DNA from: Pseudomonas pisciculturae
GTDB lineage: Bacteria > Pseudomonadota > Gammaproteobacteria > Pseudomonadales > Pseudomonadaceae
Length of the DNA: 64,000 nt
Assembly (NCBI RefSeq): GCF_015461805.1
Contig: NZ_JACVZE010000002.1
Span: forward strand, 682,001 to 746,000
Direction: 5' to 3'
Under the pieces are notes generated by a model. That model was not told the DNA's origin. It ran no database searches and worked only from the letters and a program-made list of their open reading frames with translations. The number at the start of each line of letters is the position of its first letter. Position 1 is the stretch's first letter. Both the position numbers and the translations under genes were made by a program. Shown here piece by piece: positions 19,763 to 28,116 of the stretch.

Positions 19763-19800
19763 CGCGCCTCGATACTGTATATAAAAACAGTATCGAGGCG
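19763..19800 (+). promoter_or_regulatory. LexA (SOS) box inside a perfect inverted repeat
   Basis: CTG-TATATAAAAA-CAG at 19775-19790 fits the LexA consensus CTG-N10-CAG with an AT-rich centre. It is nested in longer perfect arms CGCCTCGATACTG/CAGTATCGAGGCG. The right arm contains the GAGG ribosome-binding sequence of the radical SAM gene that starts at 19806. Confidence 0.8.
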
Positions 19801-19805
19801 CTTTC

Positions 19806-20864
19806 ATGTCTACTCCGCTGCCGCCCCGTGGCCGAGGCACGGCCACCAACCTGCACAATCGCTTTGCGCCCACCGTCAGCGTGGCCGAGGACGACGGCTG
19901 GTACCAGGAAGTGCCGCCGACCCAAGGCACTGAAGTGCGGGTCGAAACGGCCAAGACCATCATCACCCGCAACACCTCGCCGGACCTGCCCTTCGACCGC
20001 TCGATCAACCCCTATCGGGGCTGTGAGCACGGTTGTATCTACTGCTATGCGCGGCCCAGCCATGCCTATTGGGACATGTCACCAGGGCTGGATTTCGAAA
20101 CCAGGCTAATCGCCAAGACCAACGCCGCCGACGTGCTGGAGCAGCAACTGTCGAAGCCGGGCTATGTGTGTGCGCCAATCAACCTGGGCTCCAATACCGA
20201 CCCGTACCAGCCTATCGAGCGTGAGTACACCATCACCCGGCAAACCCTCGAAGTACTGCTGCGCTATCGTCACCCGGTGACGATCATCACCAAGGGCTCG
20301 CTGATTTTGCGCGACCTCGACCTGCTCTCCGAACTGGCCCGGCAACGTCTGGTGGCGGTGATGATCAGCCTTACCAGCCTGGACGACGAGCTCAAGCGCA
20401 TTCTGGAGCCCCGTACGGCGGCGCCCAAGGCGCGGTTGCGGGCGATTCGGGTGATGCGTGAGGCGGGTATCCCGGTGGGCGTGCTGTGTTCGCCCATGAT
20501 CCCCATGATCAATGACAGTGAACTTGAAAGCCTGCTCACCGAAGCCCACGCCGCCGGTGCGCAAAGCGCAGCCTACATGATGCTGCGACTGCCTCTGGAG
20601 GTGGCACCGTTGTTCGAGGAATGGCTGGCGGCCCATTACCCGCAACGTGCGGCCCATGTGATGAGCCTGGTGCGCCAGGTGCGCGGCGGCGAGGTGTATG
20701 ACAGCCGCTTCGGCGTACGCATGCGCGGCGAGGGGCCGTTTGCCGATCTGTTGGCCCAGCGATTCAGCAAGGCGATCAAGCGCCTGGGGCTCAACCGACG
20801 GGAGGGGTTCAACCTGGATTGCACGGCGTTCTGCCCGCCGGGCAGACAGATGGCATTGTTGTAG
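19806..20864 (+). CDS. PA0069-family radical SAM protein (SplB-like)
   Basis: The 352-residue protein carries a radical SAM cluster motif CEHGCIYCYARP (Cys73, Cys77, Cys80; CX3CX2C). Other family blocks are FDRSINPYRGC, CAPINLGSNTDPYQP, RYRHPVTIITKGSLILRD and SPMIPMINDSELE. The family is related to spore photoproduct lyase-like radical SAM proteins. The reaction is unknown. The SOS box directly upstream indicates a DNA-damage link; I recall the P. aeruginosa ortholog as part of the LexA regulon. Confidence 0.9.
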   Translation: MSTPLPPRGRGTATNLHNRFAPTVSVAEDDGWYQEVPPTQGTEVRVETAKTIITRNTSPDLPFDRSINPYRGCEHGCIYCYARPSHAYWDMSPGLDFETRLIAKTNAADVLEQQLSKPGYVCAPINLGSNTDPYQPIEREYTITRQTLEVLLRYRHPVTIITKGSLILRDLDLLSELARQRLVAVMISLTSLDDELKRILEPRTAAPKARLRAIRVMREAGIPVGVLCSPMIPMINDSELESLLTEAHAAGAQSAAYMMLRLPLEVAPLFEEWLAAHYPQRAAHVMSLVRQVRGGEVYDSRFGVRMRGEGPFADLLAQRFSKAIKRLGLNRREGFNLDCTAFCPPGRQMALL

Positions 20865-20901
20865 ACTGATAGAGATGAATGCACCATTCCTGTAGGAATA
20901 G

Positions 20902-21075
20902 TCGCGTTTTGACATCGCTGAAGCCCGCGACCTAGAGCGGTTCATTCAGTTTGAGTTAAGTTTCGGCGGCTACTTTGTTCAGCGAGTGACTGAGGAGTCG
21001 CAGGCCTGGTTTGTGGTGTTTAAAACTATTCCACTGGCCCGGCGTCGAACGCACCTGAACACTCCCCCTGCATAA
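20902..21075 (+). pseudogene. start-less protein-like ORF, probable gene remnant
   Basis: Between stop codons at 20899 and 21073 one frame reads a protein-like sequence of 57 residues without any ATG, GTG or TTG near its beginning. It contains FDIAEARDLERFIQFELSFG and VQRVTEESQAWFVVFKTIP, with natural-looking amphipathic composition. Two in-frame stops precede it. It may be the remains of a longer gene, or a short gene with a sequencing or start anomaly. I do not recognise the family. Confidence 0.35.
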
Positions 21076-21091
21076 ATTTCGAGGATGAATC

Positions 21092-21823
21092 ATGAGTGAT
21101 AAGGATAAACAGCCGTTGGCTGCGTCGGCTTCAGCCCCTGAAGTGGCAGAAACTGCCGATGCAGCGCTAAAGCATATCGTTGACGGCTTTTTGCATTTCC
21201 ATCACGACGTCTTCCCCCAGCAGGAAGAACTTTTCAAGAAACTCGCCACGGCCCAAAGCCCACGGGCGATGTTTATTACCTGTGCCGACTCGCGCATCGT
21301 GCCCGAGCTGATCACCCAGAGCTCTCCGGGCGATCTGTTCGTGACCCGTAACGTCGGTAACGTCGTACCGCCCTACGGGCAGATGAACGGTGGCGTTTCC
21401 ACGGCTATCGAATACGCCGTGCTTGCTCTGGGCGTACAGCACATTATCGTTTGCGGGCATTCGGATTGCGGCGCCATGCGCGCAGTACTCAACCCCGACA
21501 GCCTGGAGAAGATGCCGACGGTCAAAGCCTGGCTGCGGCATGCCGAGGTCGCCAAGACCATGGTTCACGACAACTGTGACTGCGCCAATGAAGGCGAGAG
21601 CATGAAGGTGCTGACCGAAGAAAACGTCATCGCCCAGTTGCAACACTTGCGCACCCACCCTTCTGTGGCTTCGCGCATGGCCAATGGTCAGCTGTTTATC
21701 CATGGTTGGATCTACAACATCGAGACCAGTGAAATCCGCGCCTACGATGCTGACCAGTCCGCGTTCCGACCGTTAGGCGGCGAAGGGCCGATTCCATCCG
21801 CGACGCCTAAAGCGCGCTTCTAA
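21092..21823 (+). CDS. beta-class carbonic anhydrase
   Basis: The 243-residue cytosolic enzyme interconverts CO2 and bicarbonate. Zinc ligands and catalytic dyad are visible: Cys64-Asp66-Arg68 in TCADSRIVPE and His123/Cys126 in VCGHSDCGAM. GAGGATGAATC precedes the ATG. It is followed by a SulP transporter gene 84 bases downstream, a pairing that suggests bicarbonate supply. It corresponds in position to PAO1 PA0102. Confidence 0.95.
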   Translation: MSDKDKQPLAASASAPEVAETADAALKHIVDGFLHFHHDVFPQQEELFKKLATAQSPRAMFITCADSRIVPELITQSSPGDLFVTRNVGNVVPPYGQMNGGVSTAIEYAVLALGVQHIIVCGHSDCGAMRAVLNPDSLEKMPTVKAWLRHAEVAKTMVHDNCDCANEGESMKVLTEENVIAQLQHLRTHPSVASRMANGQLFIHGWIYNIETSEIRAYDADQSAFRPLGGEGPIPSATPKARF

Positions 21824-21907
21824 AACACTTCCCTGCCGGGTAAAGCGGTGGCTGCCATGGATGCAGCCAGGCTTTGCCGCGCCCGGCAAATCCTTGGGAG
21901 AGTCATC

Positions 21908-23443
21908 ATGCGTGCTGCTCAATTAAAAGCTGTAATACCCCGGGAGCTGCTCGCCTCGGTGGTGGTGTTTCTGGTCGCCCTGCCCTTGTGCATGGGGATC
22001 GCGATTGCGTCGGGTATGCCGCCGGCCAAGGGCTTGATTACCGGGATTATCGGTGGCCTGGTGGTGGGTTGGTTGGCGGGGTCGCCGTTGCAGGTCAGTG
22101 GCCCGGCAGCCGGCTTGGCGGTGTTGGTGTTCGAGCTGGTGCGCCAGCACGGCATGATGATGCTCGGGCCGATCTTGTTGTTGGCGGGCTTTCTGCAACT
22201 GGTGGCGGGGCGTCTACGCCTGGGTTGCTGGTTTCGCGTGACGGCGCCGGCGGTGGTGTACGGCATGTTGGCCGGTATCGGTGTGCTGATTGTGCTCTCG
22301 CAGATTCACGTGATGCTCGACGGTGCGCCCAAGCCTTCCGGGCTGGATAACCTGGCGGGCTTCCCGGCGGCAGTCGCACAGGCCATCCCAAGTCTCGGCT
22401 GGCAGGCCGGTCTGCTCGGTTTGTCGACCATGCTGGTGATGTATCTGTGGGACAAGTTCCGCCCCCAAACCCTGCGCTTCGTGCCGGGTGCATTGCTGGG
22501 TGTGGGCCTGACCACGGTGGCCAGCCTGTTGCTGGCACTGCAGGTCAAACGCGTGGAAGTCCCGGAAAACCTCGCGGATGCCATCGACTGGCTGCGCCCC
22601 AGCGACCTGCTAAACCTGGCCGATCCGCAGTTGCTGATTGCCGCATTCGCGGTGGCGTTTATCGCCAGTGCCGAGACCCTGCTTTCCGCCGCGGCGGTAG
22701 ACCGTATGCACAGCGGGCAGCGTTCTGATTTTGACAAGGAATTGTGCGCCCAAGGTGTAGGCAACATGCTCTGCGGCCTAGTGGGCGCGCTGCCGATGAC
22801 CGGCGTGATCGTGCGCAGCTCGGCCAACGTGCAGGCCGGTGCCACTACGCGTCTGTCGGCGATGTTCCACGGCCTGTGGCTGCTGGCATTCGTGTTGTTG
22901 CTGTCGAGCGTGCTGCAAAGCATTCCGGTGGCGAGCCTGGCGGGTGTGCTGGTGTACACCGGGATCAAGCTGGTGGATGTGAAAGCGTTCAAAGCGCTGG
23001 GACGCTACGGCCGGATGCCGATGTTTACCTACGCCGCTACGGCGTTGGCGATCATCTTTACCGACCTGCTGACCGGCGTACTGGTGGGGTTTGGGCTGAC
23101 GTTGGTCAAGCTCGCATTCAAGGCCTCGCGCCTGAAAGTCAGCCTGGTTGACTTGCCCCAGGACGGTGAGATGGAGCTGCGTTTGACCGGTGCGGCCACC
23201 TTTCTGAAAGTGCCGGCGTTGACCCAAGTGCTGTCGACGGTGCCTATGGGGACCACGCTGCATGTGCCGCTGAGCAACCTGAGCTACATCGACCACTCCT
23301 GCCTGGAATTGCTCGAGGAATGGGGGCGCGCTAATGCTTCCAAAGGGTCGAAGCTGGTGATTGAGGCGCGGGGGTTGAAGCGTCGGTTGGAAGGCCGGGT
23401 GCGAACCACTACGGGCATAGGCTCGGCGGCACCTACCAACTGA
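21908..23443 (+). CDS. SulP-family anion transporter (probable bicarbonate/sulfate)
   Basis: The 511-residue protein has 10-14 hydrophobic segments and SulP blocks: VALPLCMGIAIASGMPPAKGLITGIIGGL, SGPAAGLAVLV, and VAFIASAETLLSAAAVDRMHSG. A C-terminal STAS-like domain (about 420-511; LHVPLSNLSYIDHSCLELLEEW) follows. It is an inner-membrane transporter. Pairing with a carbonic anhydrase favours bicarbonate as substrate, as for BicA-like SulP proteins; sulfate is the conservative alternative. ATG 21908 has GGGAGA upstream; the longer frame from 21848 overlaps apparent leader sequence. Confidence 0.88.
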   Translation: MRAAQLKAVIPRELLASVVVFLVALPLCMGIAIASGMPPAKGLITGIIGGLVVGWLAGSPLQVSGPAAGLAVLVFELVRQHGMMMLGPILLLAGFLQLVAGRLRLGCWFRVTAPAVVYGMLAGIGVLIVLSQIHVMLDGAPKPSGLDNLAGFPAAVAQAIPSLGWQAGLLGLSTMLVMYLWDKFRPQTLRFVPGALLGVGLTTVASLLLALQVKRVEVPENLADAIDWLRPSDLLNLADPQLLIAAFAVAFIASAETLLSAAAVDRMHSGQRSDFDKELCAQGVGNMLCGLVGALPMTGVIVRSSANVQAGATTRLSAMFHGLWLLAFVLLLSSVLQSIPVASLAGVLVYTGIKLVDVKAFKALGRYGRMPMFTYAATALAIIFTDLLTGVLVGFGLTLVKLAFKASRLKVSLVDLPQDGEMELRLTGAATFLKVPALTQVLSTVPMGTTLHVPLSNLSYIDHSCLELLEEWGRANASKGSKLVIEARGLKRRLEGRVRTTTGIGSAAPTN

Positions 23444-23460
23444 CGAAATCGGGGCAAAAA

Positions 23461-23549
23461 TGTGGGAGGGGGCTTGCCCCCGATGGCGGTTTACCAGTCA
23501 AATTTGTATCGACTGACACTTCGCTATCGGGGGCAAGCCCCCTCCCACA
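23461..23549. repeat. REP doublet (REPIN-like)
   Basis: Standard arms TGTGGGAGGGGGCTTGCC and complement around a variable centre. It lies between the convergent SulP gene and the PA0104-like gene. Confidence 0.93.
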
Positions 23550-23573
23550 TTTGATATCTATCGGTCTGGAAAG

Positions 23574-24221
23574 TCAGGCAGGCTGATCCAACGCCAACTC
23601 AACGCCCAACTGCCGAGACAGGCACGGCCAGCGCTTCCACGCAGCTTCCGTGTCCGGGCTTTTGAGCTTGTCGCGGTAAGCCTCTACCGATTCCAGCGCA
23701 AAGCTGTCTTCGTTGAGCATCTCATCCACCGCCAAATGCACGGCCTCATCCAGTTGGTTGGCAAATGCTTCGCCGATCAACTGGTGGGCAATCAGGTTAG
23801 CCACGGTGGTGTCCGCGGGAATCAGCGGTTGGCCGAAATGCTTGATATACAGATCGTTTACTTCTTCCACCAGGCGATGAGCCAGGTAGGCCTCATCGAG
23901 CAGGCCGTCGAGGCCGACATGCCCGGCCAGGATCGCCGGCGGTTGCAGGAAGAAGTGCTCGGCGATCTTCAGCACCGGCTTGATCTGGCTTTCGATGCCT
24001 GCCTCGCGGGCCACGTCGTTGGCGGCGTCCAGCAGGTCTGGAACCAGGTCGATATAGGCAGTGACGAAGCGAGTCATCACGACGTTGCGGTCACCGTCAG
24101 CCAGGGAGATGGCCGAATGCAGGTGCGGCAGTTGGGTTTCCAACTGCTGGGCCAACTGGCCCGTGCTGGCTTCGTGTTGATGGGCACGGGAAATTTGCTC
24201 GCGCAATGCGGCGGTGTTCAT
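23574..24221 (-). CDS. conserved hypothetical protein (PA0104-like)
   Basis: The 215-residue protein is mostly alpha-helical and acidic, without signal or membrane segment. It has repeated Leu/Ala/Glu-rich helices (LADGDRNVVMTRFVTAYIDLV, KIAEHFFLQPPAILAG, DEAYLAHRLVEEVNDLY). I know no function. Its place between the SulP gene and coxB matches PA0104. The start at 24221 gives MNTAALREQISRAHQ after GGAG; 25 upstream codons in frame lack support. Confidence 0.75.
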   Translation of the reverse strand: MNTAALREQISRAHQHEASTGQLAQQLETQLPHLHSAISLADGDRNVVMTRFVTAYIDLVPDLLDAANDVAREAGIESQIKPVLKIAEHFFLQPPAILAGHVGLDGLLDEAYLAHRLVEEVNDLYIKHFGQPLIPADTTVANLIAHQLIGEAFANQLDEAVHLAVDEMLNEDSFALESVEAYRDKLKSPDTEAAWKRWPCLSRQLGVELALDQPA

Positions 24222-24422
24222 GAAGGCTCCAGTGAAGCAGGCGTAGGAAAAGGAAGACGATAAGGTAGCTCGTTTATACGAGGCCCTCAGACGCATTTGT
24301 CATAATTATTTCATGGTTATGCGCCTGTGTTATATCGAAATGCCATCGTTCGTCGGATAAACGATTCCGCCCCCGCCGTTACTGGCCCCGCCTGTCCGTT
24401 TTCATTGATTTGTCCCTACACA

Positions 24423-24450
24423 TTGCGGGGTTGCAGACCCTGTCTATACT
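24423..24450 (+). promoter_or_regulatory. possible sigma70 promoter of the cox operon
   Basis: TTGCGG-N16-TATACT lies about 140 bases upstream of coxB in a 367-base gap (24222-24588). The rest of the gap shows no gene and no hairpin with a T-run. Confidence 0.45.
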
Positions 24451-24588
24451 CGGGTTTGTACGCAATTAGCTGATGACGCCAGACTGCATAAGCAGGTGAG
24501 GCTAAGCGGTTGTAAGCATTATGGAAGCCGCTCCCTTCGACGCAGGTGCAAACCGGCGGGATAACAAGAACGATAAGGGGAACCCGCA

Positions 24589-25716
24589 ATGACGCGACAT
24601 CCACACGTTTGGATGGGCCTCCTGTTGTGGTCGGTATTCGGCCAGGCGCACGCCGCCTGGACAACGAATATGGCGCCAGGGGCTACAGAAGTCAGTCACG
24701 CCGTGTTTGACCTGCACATGACCATTTTCTGGATCTGTGTAGTGATCGGCATCATCGTGTTTGGCGCGATGTTCTGGTCGATGATCCTGCATCGCCGGTC
24801 TACGGGCCAGGTGGCTGCCAAGTTCCACGAGAGCACTACGGTGGAAATCCTTTGGACCGTCGTGCCGCTGCTGATCCTGATCGCGATGGCCGTACCGGCA
24901 ACCAAGACCTTGATCAATATCTACGACAGCAGTGAGTCGGATATCGATATCCAGGTCACTGGCTACCAGTGGAAGTGGCATTACAAATACTTGGGCCAGG
25001 ACGTGGAGTTCTTCAGCAACCTGGCCACACCCGCTGAGCAAATTCATAACCAGGCCACCAAGGGCGAGCACTATCTGCTGGAAGTCGACCAGCCGCTGGT
25101 GCTGCCGGTGGGGGCCAAGGTGCGCTTTCTGGTGACGGCCGCTGACGTTATTCACTCTTGGTGGGTGCCGGCCTTCGCGGTCAAGCGTGACGCCATCCCA
25201 GGGTTCGTCAACGAGGCGTGGACCCGCGTCGAGAAGCCCGGCATCTATCGTGGCCAGTGTGCCGAGCTGTGCGGCAAGGACCACGGTTTCATGCCGATCG
25301 TGGTCGAGGTCAAGTCCAAGGCCGATTACGAAACCTGGCTCGGTGAGCGCAAGGAAGAGGCCGCCAAGCTTAAAGAGCTGACCTCCAAAGAATGGACGCT
25401 GGAAGAGTTGGTGGCTCGTGGCGACAAGGTCTACCACACCACCTGCGTAGCCTGTCACCAGGCTGAGGGCCAGGGCCTGCCGCCGATGTTCCCGGCGCTC
25501 AAGGGCTCGAAAATCGCCACCGGGCCTGCGGCCGATCACCTGAGCATTGTCTATCACGGCAAGCCAGGTACCGCGATGGCAGCCTTCGGCAAGCAGCTTT
25601 CTGAAGTCGATATCGCCGCTGTGGTGACCTACGAGCGCAACGCGTGGGGCAACAACAAAGGCGACATGGTCACGCCTAAAGACGTGCTCGCCATCAAGCA
25701 GGCGGAAAGCAAATGA
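24589..25716 (+). CDS. coxB: cytochrome c oxidase subunit II with fused cytochrome c domain (caa3 type)
   Basis: The 375-residue protein has a signal/first hydrophobic segment, two membrane helices (about 45-65 and 85-105) and a periplasmic CuA domain with ligands His189 (VIHSWWVPAF) and CAELCGKDHGFM (Cys224, Glu226, Cys228, His232, Met235). A C-terminal heme c domain follows with CVACH (286-290) and an axial Met in GTAMAAFG. The fusion marks a caa3-type oxidase that takes electrons from soluble or membrane c cytochromes. First gene of the oxidase operon. Confidence 0.97.
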   Translation: MTRHPHVWMGLLLWSVFGQAHAAWTTNMAPGATEVSHAVFDLHMTIFWICVVIGIIVFGAMFWSMILHRRSTGQVAAKFHESTTVEILWTVVPLLILIAMAVPATKTLINIYDSSESDIDIQVTGYQWKWHYKYLGQDVEFFSNLATPAEQIHNQATKGEHYLLEVDQPLVLPVGAKVRFLVTAADVIHSWWVPAFAVKRDAIPGFVNEAWTRVEKPGIYRGQCAELCGKDHGFMPIVVEVKSKADYETWLGERKEEAAKLKELTSKEWTLEELVARGDKVYHTTCVACHQAEGQGLPPMFPALKGSKIATGPAADHLSIVYHGKPGTAMAAFGKQLSEVDIAAVVTYERNAWGNNKGDMVTPKDVLAIKQAESK

Positions 25717-25774
25717 CCTATTTCAAGGCGTTTAACTCGACCGGCCCCGCCCACTCGCTTGCAGGAGAACGGCC

Positions 25775-27361
25775 ATGAGCACTGTGATCGATGACCATGG
25801 TCACGCCGACCATGCCCACGGCCCCGCCAAAGGCCTGATGCGCTGGGTGCTGACCACCAACCACAAAGATATCGGCACGATGTACCTGTGGTTCGCGTTC
25901 GCCATGTTCTTGCTGGGCGGTTCGTTTGCCATGGTGATCCGCGCCGAGTTGTTCCAGCCCGGCCTACAGATCGTGGAGCCGGCGTTCTTCAACCAGATGA
26001 CCACCATGCACGGCCTTATTATGGTGTTCGGCGCGGTGATGCCAGCGTTCGTCGGCCTGGCCAACTGGATGATCCCGTTGATGATCGGCGCGCCAGACAT
26101 GGCCCTGCCGCGCATGAACAACTTCAGTTTCTGGCTGCTGCCGGCGGCGTTCCTGTTGCTGGTTTCGACCCTCTTCACGCCGGGCGGCGGCCCGAATTTC
26201 GGCTGGACCTTCTACGCCCCGCTCTCCACCACCTATGCGCCGGAAAGCGTGACCTTCTTCATCTTTGCCATCCACCTGATGGGCATCAGTTCGATCATGG
26301 GCGCGATCAACGTGGTCGCCACCATTCTCAACCTGCGTGCGCCGGGCATGACGCTGATGAAAATGCCGCTGTTCGTGTGGACCTGGCTGATCACTGCATT
26401 CCTGTTGATCGCCGTGATGCCAGTGCTGGCGGGCTGCGTGACCATGATGCTGATGGACATCCACTTCGGCACCAGCTTCTTCAGTGCGGCCGGCGGCGGA
26501 GACCCGGTGCTGTTCCAGCATGTGTTCTGGTTCTTCGGCCACCCCGAGGTGTACATCATGATCCTGCCGGCCTTTGGCGCCGTCAGCTCGATCATCCCGA
26601 CCTTCTCGCGCAAACCCTTGTTTGGCTACACCTCAATGGTCTACGCCACGGCGAGCATCGCGTTCCTGTCGTTTATCGTGTGGGCGCACCATATGTTCGT
26701 GGTGGGCATTCCGTTGGTGGGCGAACTGTTCTTCATGTACGCCACCCTGCTGATCGCCGTACCCACCGGGGTGAAGGTGTTCAACTGGGTCAGCACCATG
26801 TGGCAAGGCTCGCTGACGTTCGAGACGCCGATGTTGTTCGCGGTGGCGTTTGTGATTTTGTTCACCATCGGCGGGTTCTCCGGGCTGATGCTGGCAATTG
26901 CCCCGGCGGACTTCCAGTACCACGACACCTATTTCGTGGTGGCGCACTTCCATTACGTACTGGTGCCCGGTGCGATCTTTGGCATCTTCGCCTCGGCCTA
27001 CTACTGGCTGCCGAAATGGACCGGCCACATGTACGACGAAACCCTGGGCAAGCTGCATTTCTGGCTGTCTTTCGTGGGCATGAACCTGGCGTTCTTCCCG
27101 ATGCATTTTGTGGGGTTGGCGGGCATGCCGCGCCGGGTGCCGGACTACAACTTGCAGTTCGCTGACTTCAACATGGTCTCGTCGATTGGCGCCTTTATGT
27201 TTGGCGCTACGCAGATTTTCTTCCTGTTTATCGTGATCAAGTGCATCCGTGGTGGCCCGCCTGCGCCGGCCAAACCGTGGGATGGGGCTGAGGGGTTGGA
27301 GTGGAGCGTGCCGTCGCCGGCGCCTTATCACACGTTTACTACGCCGCCGGAGGTGAAATGA
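25775..27361 (+). CDS. coxA: cytochrome c oxidase subunit I
   Basis: This 528-residue heme-copper oxidase core has twelve expected membrane helices. Visible landmarks are the heme a ligand region MTTMHGLIMVFGAV, the CuB/active-site WFFGHPEVYIMILPAFG (His-Pro-Glu-Val-Tyr), the two CuB histidines in VWAHHMFVVG, and the heme a/a3 ligands in VVAHFHYVLVPG. The GHPEVY motif classes it as an A1-type oxidase. GGAGAACGGCC precedes the start. Confidence 0.98.
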   Translation: MSTVIDDHGHADHAHGPAKGLMRWVLTTNHKDIGTMYLWFAFAMFLLGGSFAMVIRAELFQPGLQIVEPAFFNQMTTMHGLIMVFGAVMPAFVGLANWMIPLMIGAPDMALPRMNNFSFWLLPAAFLLLVSTLFTPGGGPNFGWTFYAPLSTTYAPESVTFFIFAIHLMGISSIMGAINVVATILNLRAPGMTLMKMPLFVWTWLITAFLLIAVMPVLAGCVTMMLMDIHFGTSFFSAAGGGDPVLFQHVFWFFGHPEVYIMILPAFGAVSSIIPTFSRKPLFGYTSMVYATASIAFLSFIVWAHHMFVVGIPLVGELFFMYATLLIAVPTGVKVFNWVSTMWQGSLTFETPMLFAVAFVILFTIGGFSGLMLAIAPADFQYHDTYFVVAHFHYVLVPGAIFGIFASAYYWLPKWTGHMYDETLGKLHFWLSFVGMNLAFFPMHFVGLAGMPRRVPDYNLQFADFNMVSSIGAFMFGATQIFFLFIVIKCIRGGPPAPAKPWDGAEGLEWSVPSPAPYHTFTTPPEVK

Positions 27362-27381
27362 ACCGGTCACCACAAATCCCC

Positions 27382-27501
27382 TGTGGGAGGGGCGGTGCGA
27401 CGATTCGACTTGCCCGCGATGGCGGTGTGTCAGTCGACATCATCATTGGCTGTGAGTCAGCTATCGGGGGCAAGTCGAATCGTCGCACCGCCCCTCCCAC
27501 A
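27382..27501. repeat. REP doublet of the long variant inside the cox operon
   Basis: Both arms carry GGTGCGACGATTCGACTTG between TGTGGGAGGGGC and the CCCGCGAT end. It fills the gap between coxA and ctaG, which are otherwise part of one unit. Confidence 0.92.
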
Positions 27502-27529
27502 TTGACCGCGTTCGACTTGGGTGATCGTT

Positions 27530-28081
27530 ATGGCTGAGTCCGTGCCGCTCAAGCGCCTGGTCACCCGCCTGTTGATCCTGGTCGTGGCCATGTTCGCCTT
27601 CGGCTTCGCCCTGGTGCCGATCTACGACGTGATGTGCAAGGCCTTCGGCATCAACGGCAAGACCGCCGGGCAGTACGAGGGCTCGCAGGTGGTGGACCCG
27701 TCGCGCCAGGTGCGCGTGCAATTTCTATCCACCAATGCCATCGACATGGTCTGGGATTTTTACGCCAAAGCCGATGAGGTGGTGGTCAACCCGGGGGCGG
27801 TGACCGAGATGCTGTTCGTGGCCTACAACCCCACCGACAAGCCCATGACCGCCCAGGCCGTGCCGAGCATTTCCCCGGCCGAAGCGGCGATGTATTTCCA
27901 CAAGACCGAATGTTTTTGCTTCACCCAGCAGGTGTTGCAGCCGGGTCAACGCATTGAAATGCCCGTGCGATTTATCGTCGACCGCGACATGCCCAAGGAT
28001 GTGAAGCATTTGACCCTGGCGTACACCCTATTTGATATCACTGCGCGCCAACCGCCGGTGGCCGTCCACACGGGCGGCTAG
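27530..28081 (+). CDS. ctaG: cytochrome c oxidase assembly protein, CuB-inserting copper chaperone
   Basis: The 183-residue protein has one N-terminal membrane helix (LLILVVAMFAFGFALVPIYDVMC) and a periplasmic immunoglobulin-like Cox11 domain. The copper motif CFCF is present (HKTECFCFTQQVL). It delivers copper to the CuB site of subunit I. ATG 27530 is taken; GTG 27521 is in frame and both lack a strong RBS, possibly because of the REP just upstream. Confidence 0.95.
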   Translation: MAESVPLKRLVTRLLILVVAMFAFGFALVPIYDVMCKAFGINGKTAGQYEGSQVVDPSRQVRVQFLSTNAIDMVWDFYAKADEVVVNPGAVTEMLFVAYNPTDKPMTAQAVPSISPAEAAMYFHKTECFCFTQQVLQPGQRIEMPVRFIVDRDMPKDVKHLTLAYTLFDITARQPPVAVHTGG

Positions 28082-28116
28082 CTACTGTTTGCCCCCTCAA
28101 TCAGGAGAGCGAATAC

